In this document: positions 1-8,317 of the stretch, piece after piece
Layout of the letters: every line of letters begins with the position of its first letter
Numbering within the stretch: position 1 is the first letter of the stretch
Assembly: GCA_046598935.1 (NCBI GenBank)
Contig: JBKJHW010000117.1
Span: 1-21,547 of the forward strand
DNA: 21,547 nt
Direction: 5' to 3'
From: SCUN01 sp046598935
GTDB lineage: Bacteria > Acidobacteriota > Vicinamibacteria > Vicinamibacterales > SCN-69-37
Notes under the pieces: generated by a model
The model's input: the letters and a program-made list of their open reading frames with translations, nothing else
Databases searched by the model: none
What the model was told of the DNA's origin: nothing
Position numbers and translations under genes: made by a program

Positions 1-64
1 TTGTTAAGAATCGTAAAACCATTCGGCGCACGGGTTTGCTGCCGCCTTTCGCGCTCGCGCGCGT

Positions 65-70
65 TGTAAT
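65..70 (+). promoter_or_regulatory. Putative -10 box of the two-component operon
   Basis: The hexamer TGTAAT ends 8 bases before the ATG at 79, and no Shine-Dalgarno sequence lies between them. If it is a true -10 element, transcription would begin at or within a base or two of the start codon, giving a leaderless mRNA. No convincing -35 hexamer is visible, so the call rests on position and on the same arrangement at other genes in the window. Confidence 0.35.
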
Positions 71-78
71 CTCGGTGC

Positions 79-2025
79 ATGGACCGGCGCCGGCTGTTCC
101 TCGCGCTTCTCTGGCCAACGGCCCTCGTGGTGCTGGTCGGCGTACTTGCGGTTTTTCAGTACCGCTGGCTCGGGCAGGTCAGCGAAGCGGACCGCGACCG
201 GCAGCGCGCCACGCTCAACCAGCGCGCGCGCGATTTCGCCGGCGACTTCGACCGCGAAATCGGACGGCTCTTCGGCGCGATGCAGATCGATGCGTCCGCG
301 ACGGCGAACCCGGGGGAGCTCTTTGCGACGCATTACGACCGGTGGAAGAACACCACGGCGTTCCCGCAGCTGGTTCGAGCGATCTATCTGACCAGTGAAA
401 TAAGCGCGCAGCCCGGCCCTGCGGCCGAAGACGCGCCGATCGGCCTGCAACAGTTCGATCCGGCAACACGGACGGTTTCAAGCGTGGAATGGCCCGCATC
501 ACTGGCGCCTGTTCGCGAAAGGCTGCGCGCGGGTCAGCGTAGGTTCACCGCGCCCGCGTCGCCCTTCTCATCGTCGGGCAATACAACTTTCAGATTCGTG
601 TCGGTTGGACCGCCACCGATCATGATCGCCGTGCCGGCCCTGGTGATCCCGACGCAGACCGTTCAGCGTCCCGGCGCGGCGCCCGCTGAAGTGCGCGAGA
701 TGCGCCGATTTGATTTCGATCCGCGTTATGTGATCGTCGAGCTCGACAAACAGGCGATTACCGACTCGGTGCTTCCGGCGCTCGTCGAGAAGCACCTCTC
801 CATCGACGACTATCACGTGCAGGTGATCGAACCGCAGCAGAATTCCGCGCCGACGCCGATTTTCAGTAAGGGCCTCGCCGCCAACACGAATCTCAACCCA
901 GCGACCGCCGATGCGGCGACGACGTTCTTCAATGTGCGGGTGGACAGCTCGACGCTGTCGATGATCCGCGGCTTGACGGCGGGCGGAACGGCGTCGATTC
1001 CGATCCCCGGACCGGTTGATTCATCGGGAAGCATGTCGATCGTCGTGCAGTCGAACGATCAGAGACGGATGACGGAGCTGAAGTCCTCCGCGGTGCGGCA
1101 AGGCGTCGAAACCGCGCTGCAAAGCCGCGTCATCGGGCGCGGTTCCGTCGCCGCCGGTGTGGCGCTCGGACCGGGCGCGTGGCAGCTCGTGCTGCAGCAT
1201 CCGGCCGGATCGCTCGAAGCGGCCGTGACCAAAGCACGCCGCCGCAATCTCGCGATCAGCTTCGGCGTGCTGGCCGTGCTCTCGGTCAGCGTGTTCCTTA
1301 TTTCAATCAACGCGCAGCGATCGCAGCGCCTGGCTGCACAGCAGATGGATTTCGTGGCGACGGTGTCGCACGAGCTTCGAACGCCGATCGCCGTGATCCG
1401 ATCGGCGGCGCAGAATCTTTCGGCGGGCGTGATCCACGACGCCGCGCGGGCCAGGAAGTACGGCGAGCTGATCGACGCCGAGGGCCGTCGCCTCACGGAC
1501 ATGGTCGAGGAAGTGCTGGAGTTCGCCGGTATTTCCGGCGGCAAGCGTCAGTTCTCAATTGCGCCGACCGACATCGGGCGCCTCACGACCGACGTCATGG
1601 AATCGTGCGAATCGCTGATTCGCGAGGCGGGGTTTGCGGTTGAAGTGGCTATCGCTCCGAATCTCCCAACGGTCAATCTCGACGAATCCGCGTATCGCCG
1701 CGCGCTCACCAATCTCGTGACGAACGCGCTGAAGTACGGCACCGACGGCAAGTGGATGGCTGTCACCGTGTGCCAGGCTCCGGATCACCAGGTCGCGGTC
1801 ACCGTCGCCGACAGAGGCCGCGGCATCGACACTAAAGATCTGCCGCACATCTTCGAGGCGTTCTATCGCGGCGGCTACGCGAAAGAGCGCCAGATCCACG
1901 GCAACGGCCTCGGCCTCAGCCTCGTCCAGCGCATCGTCGAGGCGCACGGCGGCAGCGTTTCCGTACACACTTCTTCCGCTGGTTCGGTTTTCACCATGAA
2001 GTTCAACAAGGGCAGTGAAGTTTAA
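79..2025 (+). CDS. Membrane sensor histidine kinase, no HAMP
   Basis: This 648-residue sensor kinase autophosphorylates on histidine and should pass the phosphate to the regulator encoded immediately downstream. A transmembrane helix near residues 8-28 and a second near 391-410 bracket a large extracytoplasmic domain that I cannot assign to a family. The catalytic core is complete: H box SHELRTP with His431, N box around Asn549, G1 DRGRG around 578, F box IFEAFYRGG, and G2 GNGLGLSL around 608. Only about 12 residues separate the second helix from the H box, so a HAMP linker is absent. The stop codon overlaps the regulator's ATG (TAATG), indicating translational coupling. The ATG at 79 is chosen because the first helix follows directly. 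The signal sensed is unknown. Confidence 0.93.
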   Translation: MDRRRLFLALLWPTALVVLVGVLAVFQYRWLGQVSEADRDRQRATLNQRARDFAGDFDREIGRLFGAMQIDASATANPGELFATHYDRWKNTTAFPQLVRAIYLTSEISAQPGPAAEDAPIGLQQFDPATRTVSSVEWPASLAPVRERLRAGQRRFTAPASPFSSSGNTTFRFVSVGPPPIMIAVPALVIPTQTVQRPGAAPAEVREMRRFDFDPRYVIVELDKQAITDSVLPALVEKHLSIDDYHVQVIEPQQNSAPTPIFSKGLAANTNLNPATADAATTFFNVRVDSSTLSMIRGLTAGGTASIPIPGPVDSSGSMSIVVQSNDQRRMTELKSSAVRQGVETALQSRVIGRGSVAAGVALGPGAWQLVLQHPAGSLEAAVTKARRRNLAISFGVLAVLSVSVFLISINAQRSQRLAAQQMDFVATVSHELRTPIAVIRSAAQNLSAGVIHDAARARKYGELIDAEGRRLTDMVEEVLEFAGISGGKRQFSIAPTDIGRLTTDVMESCESLIREAGFAVEVAIAPNLPTVNLDESAYRRALTNLVTNALKYGTDGKWMAVTVCQAPDHQVAVTVADRGRGIDTKDLPHIFEAFYRGGYAKERQIHGNGLGLSLVQRIVEAHGGSVSVHTSSAGSVFTMKFNKGSEV

Positions 2026-2711
2026 TGACCGCGAGAGTCTTGCTTATCGAAGATGAGCCCGGTCTCCTCCTCACGCCCACCGACCGACTTACTTCGGAAG
2101 GCTACGACGTGGCGGCGGCGCTTGACGGCCCATCCGGGCTCGCCCGCGCTATTGGCGAGAAGTGGCATCTCATTCTTCTCGACGTGATGCTTCCCGGCAT
2201 GAACGGCTTCGATGTCGTGAAGGAGATGCGGCAGAAGAAAGTCACTGCGCCGGTGATCATGCTGACGGCGCGCGGCCAGGTCGTCGACAAGGTGCTCGGT
2301 TTGAAGCTCGGCGCCGACGACTATCTCACCAAGCCGTTCGACACGCTCGAACTGCTCGCGCGTATCGAAGCGCAGATTCGCCGTGCCGCCTCAGCGGCCA
2401 CGCCGGGCGCGCCGATCCACCAGTTCGGCGACATCTCGATGGATGTGCGCAAGGCCGAAGTGCGACGCGGCGGCAAGGTCATCGACCTCTCGGCGCGCGA
2501 GTTCCTGCTATTGAAGTACTTCGTTGAGCACCGCGAGGCGACGCTCACGCGCGATGAACTGCTCAATGACGTCTGGGGATATCACTCGATGCCCTCGACG
2601 CGCACAGTGGACGTTCACGTTGCGTGGCTGCGCCAGAAGATCGAGCCCGATGTGAAGCACCCGCAATACATCGTCACCGTTCACGGGATGGGATATAAGT
2701 TCATCGGATGA
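2025..2711 (+). CDS. OmpR/PhoB-family response regulator
   Basis: This 228-residue DNA-binding regulator is the expected partner of the kinase just upstream, with which it shares one base (TAATG). The N-terminal receiver has the acidic pair (IEDEPG near residues 8-13), phosphoacceptor Asp53 in LLDVMLPG, a Thr in MLTARG, and Lys103 in LTKPFD, so phosphorylation chemistry should be intact. The C-terminal half is a winged-helix DNA-binding domain (LSAREFLLLKYFVEH, then the recognition region TRTVDVHVAWLRQKIEP and the terminal hairpin VHGMGYKFIG). The length is normal for the family. Target genes cannot be read from the sequence. The gene ends 39 bases from the convergent VWA gene. Confidence 0.96.
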   Translation: MTARVLLIEDEPGLLLTPTDRLTSEGYDVAAALDGPSGLARAIGEKWHLILLDVMLPGMNGFDVVKEMRQKKVTAPVIMLTARGQVVDKVLGLKLGADDYLTKPFDTLELLARIEAQIRRAASAATPGAPIHQFGDISMDVRKAEVRRGGKVIDLSAREFLLLKYFVEHREATLTRDELLNDVWGYHSMPSTRTVDVHVAWLRQKIEPDVKHPQYIVTVHGMGYKFIG

Positions 2712-2750
2712 CGCTTCGCGCACTCGGATTCTGTCGTCGTCAATAGCCGA

Positions 2751-4754
2751 TTATCTGATCTCGAACAGCACGTCGCGGCTGACGGGTTTGCCGCCGCCGA
2801 GCGTCGCGGTGAACGCGAGGTGATACTTCCCTGCCGGCAGGCCCGTCATCGGCAGCATCGCAGCGATCACGGCGTCCTGCTGATCGCCGGCGGCTTTCAT
2901 CGCCGATAACACTGGCGCGGTTGTGACCGGCCCCCCCGGTCCCGTCAGGGTCATCGTCACAGCCGGTTGCGCGTTCTTGTCCTTCCAGTACACATGGCCA
3001 AACAGACGCAGCACGTCGTCAGCCGAAAATACGCGCGTGGTCGTCGGCTGGAATGGAATCAGGCCGTTGAAGAGCTCCGGCGCCATGGCCGCCTGACGCG
3101 GCGCACCGGCAAAGCCGACGACGATCGCGCCCATCGACAGGCCTTTTGATTCCCGCGGCATTTCGATGGGCACCTGGATCATCCCCGCTTTGCCGAGCGC
3201 CTGGCTGCCGACCGCGACGCGCAGTGTGAGCGGCTGGAGCGGCAACGTGATGAGGTCATTGATGAGAAAGCTCACCGTGCCCCCTCCTGCCGGCGCCGGC
3301 GCGGTGAAGTGGTGGGTTTTCACAGACGAGCCTTTGACTTTCGCATCGGCATCGAGCGCGAGGAGCCTGATCTCGATGTTGTCGTCGAATCGACGCGAGC
3401 CGTCGAGCGGCGCGGGATATGTCAGCTCGATGGTGACGGCGACGATGGCGGTCTTGCCGTCAGACGCCACGGGTTCGGCGAAGAGCCGAAGCGGCAAGGC
3501 CGAAATGTTCACGCCCGACGTGAGCGCGGCAGCCACCGTCGTCGCGATGTTCTCCGAGCTGCGGGCTGCCGTCGGCGCGTCGTACCCCTGCCGGGCGCGC
3601 ACGCGCGCGCCGGCGCGTTTCACGCGGACTTTCAGCGGATGGTATTTGCCGTCGGCCACGAACGGATCCGGATAGTACCCAAGGAGATAGTAGCTGCCGT
3701 TCTCCTGGACGATTTCCGTGATCATCCGCGTCATGTCGCTCGCGTTGAAAATCGCGCGGCCGCCGCTGTTGACGGCCAGCACAGCCAGATTGTTGTGCTG
3801 AATGCGAATATTCTTCAGCGCTTCCATACGCAGCATCGGATTGGCAATCGTCGTGATGCCGCCGCCGAGGCCGCCGCGAACGACATCTTCGGGCTGCACG
3901 TTGCCGCGCGGGTCGATCGCGTAGATGGGCACGCTGCCGCCGCGCGCGGCAGAGAATGTCCCCGCGAGGCCATCCTGCAACGCCAGGGTCATCGAGTCGG
4001 TGACCGCCTGCCCGGGATCGCTCGAGCGCTCGTTGCTCATGTTCAGGGTCGTGCCGCCTGTGACAAAGAAGATCGCGCGGCGCGTGTGGTCCGAGCCGGC
4101 GAGCGCCTTTGTGACGTTCTTGAGCGTGTCGTACGTGGACAGGGCGTAGTCGGCTTTGAACCGGGCGGGTTTCGATATCGCGCCGAATTCGGTCGGCGAG
4201 TCCACGCGTGCCAGCGAGTCGAGCCCAAAACCCAGCACAGCTTTGATGTTGTCGATCCGTTCCATGAGGCGGCTTCTGTTGCGCGTGAAATTCACGCTGA
4301 GGTTCGAGTGAGACACGAACGTCAGCGCGACCTCGTCATCGGGCGAAAACACGTTCACGAGATCCGTCAGCGTTCGTTTGAGTCGGATAAGGTCGTGCTC
4401 GATGAGATGCAGGTCGTCGACGAGAATCACGAACAGCCGGCTGTTCTTGGTCGGCGCGGTATTCGTCACGACGTCCGGCTCGGCGTCGCGCGGGGCGTTG
4501 GCGGCGATTTTCCTGCTCACAGCAGGAATCGAGATGAACTGAAAATCCGCAATCTTCTGCGGCTTCCCGTTCTCGACAATCTCGAAATCATCAACCCAAA
4601 GATCTTCAATCGGCTTGTCGTTGTGATCAGTGACAACGACATCGACGGCGACGTACTGGACGCTTGAGCGGAAGACCGCCTGCGCCGCGGGGTACGCCAC
4701 GAGGCTGGCCGCGACGACAGCGGCAACAGGTATGAGAGTAGAAAAGCCTTTCAA
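2751..4754 (-). CDS. Secreted VWA-domain protein (VWFA-related Acidobacterial type)
   Basis: This is a 667-residue exported protein. The start is set at TTG 4754, preceded by a clear GGAGG Shine-Dalgarno sequence, and gives a signal peptide (residues 1-25, ending PAAQA). Residues about 33-75 form the N-terminal strand region (VAVDVVVTDHNDKPIEDL..., FEIVENGKPQKI) typical of the Acidobacterial VWFA-related family. A VWA-like fold follows, beginning RLFVILVDDLHL near 106-117. The MIDAS motif DxSxS is not kept, since the position reads DDLHL, so classical metal-dependent ligand binding may be lost. The C-terminal ~250 residues are beta-rich and unassigned. An in-frame 61-residue upstream extension to 4937 lacks support. 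The function is unknown; the family is abundant in Acidobacteriota. Confidence 0.9.
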   Translation of the reverse strand: MKGFSTLIPVAAVVAASLVAYPAAQAVFRSSVQYVAVDVVVTDHNDKPIEDLWVDDFEIVENGKPQKIADFQFISIPAVSRKIAANAPRDAEPDVVTNTAPTKNSRLFVILVDDLHLIEHDLIRLKRTLTDLVNVFSPDDEVALTFVSHSNLSVNFTRNRSRLMERIDNIKAVLGFGLDSLARVDSPTEFGAISKPARFKADYALSTYDTLKNVTKALAGSDHTRRAIFFVTGGTTLNMSNERSSDPGQAVTDSMTLALQDGLAGTFSAARGGSVPIYAIDPRGNVQPEDVVRGGLGGGITTIANPMLRMEALKNIRIQHNNLAVLAVNSGGRAIFNASDMTRMITEIVQENGSYYLLGYYPDPFVADGKYHPLKVRVKRAGARVRARQGYDAPTAARSSENIATTVAAALTSGVNISALPLRLFAEPVASDGKTAIVAVTIELTYPAPLDGSRRFDDNIEIRLLALDADAKVKGSSVKTHHFTAPAPAGGGTVSFLINDLITLPLQPLTLRVAVGSQALGKAGMIQVPIEMPRESKGLSMGAIVVGFAGAPRQAAMAPELFNGLIPFQPTTTRVFSADDVLRLFGHVYWKDKNAQPAVTMTLTGPGGPVTTAPVLSAMKAAGDQQDAVIAAMLPMTGLPAGKYHLAFTATLGGGKPVSRDVLFEIR

Positions 4755-4789
4755 GCGATTCCTCCGCGTGAGAGGCACTGGCACCGGCG

Positions 4790-4797
4790 AGTATAGT
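4790..4797. promoter_or_regulatory. Overlapping divergent -10 boxes
   Basis: The 8-mer AGTATAGT contains TATAGT on the plus strand (4792-4797) and TATACT on the minus strand (4795-4790). The plus box ends 6 bases before the GTG of the quinone oxidoreductase gene, implying a leaderless transcript. The minus box would give a short leader of roughly 30 bases carrying the GGAGG before the TTG of the VWA gene. No consensus -35 hexamers are evident on either side. Confidence 0.45.
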
Positions 4798-4803
4798 CGA
4801 GGC

Positions 4804-5820
4804 GTGCGCGCCGTTGAGATCTCGAAGCCCGGCCCAGCTGATGTGCTCCGCCTGACAGATCGGCCTTCGCCAACGCCCGGTCCGGGCGAAGTCCTCGTCG
4901 CCATCGAGGCCGCCGGCGTGAACCGGCCTGACCTCATGCAACGCGAGGGGCACTATCCCCCGCCGAAGGGCGCGTCGGACATCCCGGGGCTCGAAGTCGC
5001 TGGACGAATCATCGCCCTCGGGTCCGGCGAGCCGCGCTCCGCCAGCGGCCGGACCTGGCGCGTCGGCGACGAAGTCTGCGCGCTGCTCTCCGGCGGCGGC
5101 TACGCCGCACTGTGCGCTGTCTCCGGGTTGCAATGTCTGCCGGTGCCAGGCGGCCTGTCGATGATCGACGCGGCGGCGATTCCGGAGACGTTCTTCGCCG
5201 TGTGGACCAACGTCTTCGAACGCGGTCGGCTGGCCGCGGGCGAAACATTGCTCGTGCACGGCGGCTCGAGCGGCATCGGCACGACGGCGATTCAGCTCGC
5301 AGCCGCGCGCGGCGCGACGGTCATCACGACTGCGGGCAGCGACGAGAAGTGCAGACGATGCGCGCAACTCGGCGCCACGGCGATCAACTACCGCAGAGAA
5401 GATTTCGTCGAGCGCGTGAAGGACTTGACGAATGGCCGCGGCGTCGACGTAATCCTCGACATCGTCGGCGGCGACTACACCGCGAAGAATCTGGCGTGCC
5501 TCGCCCGCGAGGGCCGCCTCGTCCAGATCGGCCTCATGGGCGGCGCCACGGCCGCGATCCCGCTCGCGCCGATCATTCTCCGGCGCCTCACGATCACGGG
5601 CTCGACACTGCGGATTCGAACGCCGGCAGAAAAGGGACTGATCGCGGCCGCGCTCGAACGCGAAGTCTGGCCGCTACTCGCATCGGGAAAAATCAAACCG
5701 GTGGTGGACCGCGCTTTCCCGCTCGCCCAGGCGGCGGATGCCCACCGCGCCCTGGAATCCGGTCAGGTCTTCGGCAAAGTGGTTCTGTACCACAACACCG
5801 CCAGCGCAAAAACCGTGTAG
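4804..5820 (+). CDS. NAD(P)H:quinone oxidoreductase, PIG3/QOR family
   Basis: This 338-residue zinc-independent medium-chain dehydrogenase/reductase would reduce quinones or related enones with NAD(P)H. The start is GTG 4804, giving the family-typical opening MRAVEISKPGPADVL; an in-frame extension to 4630 runs back through the divergent promoter and is rejected. Diagnostic segments are AAGVNRPDLMQREGHYPPP (about 37-55), SDIPGLEVAGRI, the helix PETFFAVWTNVFE (128-140), and the nucleotide-binding loop GGSSGIG at 153-159. The cysteine ligands of the structural zinc in alcohol dehydrogenases are absent, as expected for PIG3-type proteins. It is transcribed divergently from the VWA gene and overlaps the end of the convergent membrane-protein gene by 58 bases. 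The physiological substrate is not evident. Confidence 0.93.
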   Translation: MRAVEISKPGPADVLRLTDRPSPTPGPGEVLVAIEAAGVNRPDLMQREGHYPPPKGASDIPGLEVAGRIIALGSGEPRSASGRTWRVGDEVCALLSGGGYAALCAVSGLQCLPVPGGLSMIDAAAIPETFFAVWTNVFERGRLAAGETLLVHGGSSGIGTTAIQLAAARGATVITTAGSDEKCRRCAQLGATAINYRREDFVERVKDLTNGRGVDVILDIVGGDYTAKNLACLAREGRLVQIGLMGGATAAIPLAPIILRRLTITGSTLRIRTPAEKGLIAAALEREVWPLLASGKIKPVVDRAFPLAQAADAHRALESGQVFGKVVLYHNTASAKTV

Positions 5821-6134
5821 CCAGCACGCAGCGCCAGCGCCGGCCAGTCGAACCGCGTCGTCTCCACACACGCGACGACAAACGCGGCAACCAGAGTTGC
5901 CGCCGGCAGAAACGACATCGGGTGTCGTTTTTCAGAAAACGACACCCGATGTCGTTTCTCGCTCAAGAGCAAGCGCCCGGACAGGACAAGCAGCACGCCG
6001 ATAAGGAAATGCGCGACCACGAGCGATTGGTCGCGGAAACTGCGGTAGACGAACGTATTGACCAGCGGCAGCGCGGCCATCGCCGACATGACGCCGTCGA
6101 GCATCATTACTATTCCGATCACTCTCAGAAGCAT
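5763..6134 (-). CDS. Small four-helix membrane protein of unknown function
   Basis: The 123-residue product has four hydrophobic stretches: about residues 2-29, 40-57, 75-92 and 100-115. The gene family is not recognised. Between helices two and three lies an odd, near-duplicated polar peptide, EKRHRVSF followed by SEKRHPMSF, encoded entirely by the nested palindrome at 5909-5958. The natural loop was therefore probably lengthened by insertion of a repeat without breaking the frame. The ATG at 6134 has a GAGGG about ten bases upstream. The last 58 bases overlap the 3' end of the convergent quinone oxidoreductase gene. The membrane topology and lack of in-frame stops support a real gene, but there is no family match to confirm it. 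Confidence 0.62.
   Translation of the reverse strand: MLLRVIGIVMMLDGVMSAMAALPLVNTFVYRSFRDQSLVVAHFLIGVLLVLSGRLLLSEKRHRVSFSEKRHPMSFLPAATLVAAFVVACVETTRFDWPALALRAGYTVFALAVLWYRTTLPKT
5909..5958. repeat. Nested palindrome, REPIN-like (two inverted hairpins)
   Basis: Two perfectly complementary 23-base arms (5909-5931 and 5936-5958) are separated by TCAG. Each arm is itself a hairpin: AAACGACA pairs with TGTCGTTT around a five-base loop (5910-5930 and 5937-5957). Two REP-type hairpins in inverted orientation is the architecture called REPIN. It lies inside the coding sequence of the small membrane protein. No REP-associated tyrosine transposase is present in the window. Confidence 0.8.
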
Positions 6135-6159
6135 CCGGTGCCCGCCCTCGGTTCCTTGC

Positions 6160-6165
6160 TAGTAT
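6160..6165 (+). promoter_or_regulatory. Putative -10 box of the hybrid kinase gene
   Basis: TAGTAT lies 13 bases before the ATG at 6179. The intervening bases show no Shine-Dalgarno sequence. The spacing allows a transcript with at most a few untranslated bases. No -35 is apparent. Confidence 0.35.
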
Positions 6166-6178
6166 GACCTTCCGCTAG

Positions 6179-8317
6179 ATGCTGAAAGCGCTCCTCAGCG
6201 ACCCCATCGTGCGCGTGGACGTCGCGCTCTGGACCCTGGTCGCCGTGCTCCTCGTGGTGCCGGTTCTGCCGGCACCGTGGATGACGTTCTTCAGCGAGCA
6301 CGTACTCGACACGCCGTTCCAGGCGCTCGTGATCGTCGCCGTCTGGTTCCGGCTCGGCACAGTCGAGGACGAAGCCGAACGCCGTTTCTGGACGCTGATC
6401 GGATTGAGCGCCGTCACGACGCTCGCGGTCTCGGCGTCGTACGCCGTTCTCAATCCGCTCGGGCGCTGGACCATCGGCTGGAACATTTTCGCGGACGTCG
6501 GCTATCTCGCCGGCTACATCCTGATGCTGCTCGCGATCGAAGTGCGGCCGCACGGCCGCGCGGCCGGAAGCCTCGGCGGCCGCGAGCGCCAGCTCCGCAC
6601 CTTCGGCATCGTCGCCTTCACGTGTTTCCTGCTGACGTACTTCATCATCGTGCCGGCCGCGTCGAGCCAGGATGGCTACGAGACGACGGCGCCGTCGTTT
6701 TATCTATTCCTCTGCCTCGATCTCATCATCGTCATTCGGCTGTTGGCGAATCGCGGCGACGCCTGGTCGGTGCGATGGACGTGGGTCTACAGTTGGCTGA
6801 CCGTTGCCGTGGTGATCGCGCTGATCGGTGACGTGCTCGAGTTTTCGACGTATCACAGCTCGCTCGTGCTGCAGCCAGCCACCATGCTGGATCTGCTGTG
6901 GTTCACGCCGCCTGCGTTGATCGTGGTTGGAGTGCGCGCGCGGCACGTGGCGTTCCCGGCAGAACTGCGCGTGCTCAACGAGCCTGTGCCGGGGCGCGCC
7001 GCTCTGCGTGTCGGCCACGGCCTTCTCGTTGGCGCCGTCTCTCTGCCGCTCATGCATGAGGTGCTGCGATATACAAGCCAGCTCGACGCGGACACAGTGG
7101 CGATGCGCGGGCTGGTGGCCCTCACCGGCATGGTATCGATGGCGGCGCTCGCGATCGATGCGTACCGCGTGCTCGACAAGGACCGCGAGAAAACGGAGCG
7201 CAAAGAGCTGCACCTCGCAAGCGAGCTCGGCGTCGCCCGCAAGATGGACGCCGTCGCGCGCCTCGCCGCGTCCGTGGCGCACGACTTCAACAACCTCATT
7301 CACATCGTGCAGGGGCGCACCGACGTCATCGCCGAGCATCTGCCGCAAGACGACCCGCTGCAGGAAGAAATCCGCGAGATCAACGCCGCCAGCACGCGCG
7401 CCGTCGATCTGGCCGGCCAGCTCATGGCGTTCGGCCGGACGCAGCCGACGTCTCCGGCAACCGTCAGCCTTCACGCGCTCATTCAGCGCGCCGAGAAGCT
7501 GTTGAAGCCTTTGCTCGATGAGCGATCGCTCCTGCGCCTCCGCCTGAGCGCCACCGAAGAGGTCGTCCGCATCGACCCGCTCCAGTTCGAGCGCGTCATC
7601 CTCAATCTCGTCACCAACGCACGCGACGCGATGCCGGAGGGTGGACACATCACGATCGAAACCTACAACCCGGGCCTCGAAAATCCCGACGGCGAGCCCT
7701 ACACGGATCCGTCGATCGTCCGCATCGCCGTTTCGGACACCGGCATGGGCATCGAGCGCGCCACGATGGCGCACATCTTCGAGCCGTTCTTCACAACGAA
7801 AGAGGGCCGCGGCGCCGGCCTCGGGCTCGCCATCACGCACGGCTTGATTCAACAGGCGGGCGGCGCCATCACGGTCACGAGCGAGCTCGGAAAGGGCGCG
7901 ACGTTCGTGATCGCGTTGCCGGTCGTGCGCGGCACGGAACCTGAGCCCGTCGGCTCGCGGCACATCACCGTGACGCCGGGCGCCGTCCTCATCATCGAAA
8001 TGGACGCGACGAACCGGCAGCTGCTCCGCCGCCTGCTCGTCGATCTCGAATGTCCCGTGCTGACGGCCGCCACAGGGCCTGAAGCGCTGATTGTCGCGTC
8101 CCGTTATCCCGGCCGGGTCGATCTGGCAGTCATCGATGTCACATGCGAAGGCGGACGCACCATCGCCGCGCAGTTGCGCGAGAATCTGCCCGGCATGCGC
8201 GCACTGCTGCTCGCGCAGGATCAGCCCGTCGAGCCGTCAGAGTTGGATGTTTTGCTTCGAGAACCGTTCGAACTCGGCGACGTGCTCAGGCACGCTAAAC
8301 GCCTGGTTCATCGGTAA
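6179..8317 (+). CDS. Polytopic membrane hybrid histidine kinase with degenerate receiver
   Basis: This is a 712-residue kinase in three parts. Residues 1 to about 330 contain at least seven hydrophobic helices forming an integral-membrane sensor domain that I cannot name. The kinase core follows, with H box VAHDFNNLIHIV (His368), N box LNLVTNARDAMP (Asn480), G1 SDTGMGIE (Asp520), F box IFEPFFTTK and G2 GAGLGLAIT. The HDFNN form is typical of NtrB-like/hybrid kinases. Residues about 605-712 form a receiver-like domain with the candidate phosphoacceptor Asp653 (LAVIDVT). The conserved lysine of the KPF motif is Glu695 (REPF), and the usual Thr/Ser is missing. The receiver is thus probably a regulatory relic. 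No partner regulator lies next to it. The stop codon sits inside a large inverted repeat. Confidence 0.92.
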   Translation: MLKALLSDPIVRVDVALWTLVAVLLVVPVLPAPWMTFFSEHVLDTPFQALVIVAVWFRLGTVEDEAERRFWTLIGLSAVTTLAVSASYAVLNPLGRWTIGWNIFADVGYLAGYILMLLAIEVRPHGRAAGSLGGRERQLRTFGIVAFTCFLLTYFIIVPAASSQDGYETTAPSFYLFLCLDLIIVIRLLANRGDAWSVRWTWVYSWLTVAVVIALIGDVLEFSTYHSSLVLQPATMLDLLWFTPPALIVVGVRARHVAFPAELRVLNEPVPGRAALRVGHGLLVGAVSLPLMHEVLRYTSQLDADTVAMRGLVALTGMVSMAALAIDAYRVLDKDREKTERKELHLASELGVARKMDAVARLAASVAHDFNNLIHIVQGRTDVIAEHLPQDDPLQEEIREINAASTRAVDLAGQLMAFGRTQPTSPATVSLHALIQRAEKLLKPLLDERSLLRLRLSATEEVVRIDPLQFERVILNLVTNARDAMPEGGHITIETYNPGLENPDGEPYTDPSIVRIAVSDTGMGIERATMAHIFEPFFTTKEGRGAGLGLAITHGLIQQAGGAITVTSELGKGATFVIALPVVRGTEPEPVGSRHITVTPGAVLIIEMDATNRQLLRRLLVDLECPVLTAATGPEALIVASRYPGRVDLAVIDVTCEGGRTIAAQLRENLPGMRALLLAQDQPVEPSELDVLLREPFELGDVLRHAKRLVHR

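Noticed and set aside
3309..4667. Plus-strand open frame of 452 codons opposite the VWA gene
   Set aside because: Low-complexity composition and no family features; the minus-strand protein has a signal peptide and Shine-Dalgarno.
4630..4803. N-terminal extension of the quinone oxidoreductase to 4630
   Set aside because: It crosses the divergent promoter and the VWA start; the family-typical N-terminus begins exactly at GTG 4804.
6704..7963. Minus-strand open frame of 419 codons opposite the hybrid kinase
   Set aside because: Composition is Arg/His/Asp-rich without motifs; the kinase motifs on the plus strand are decisive.
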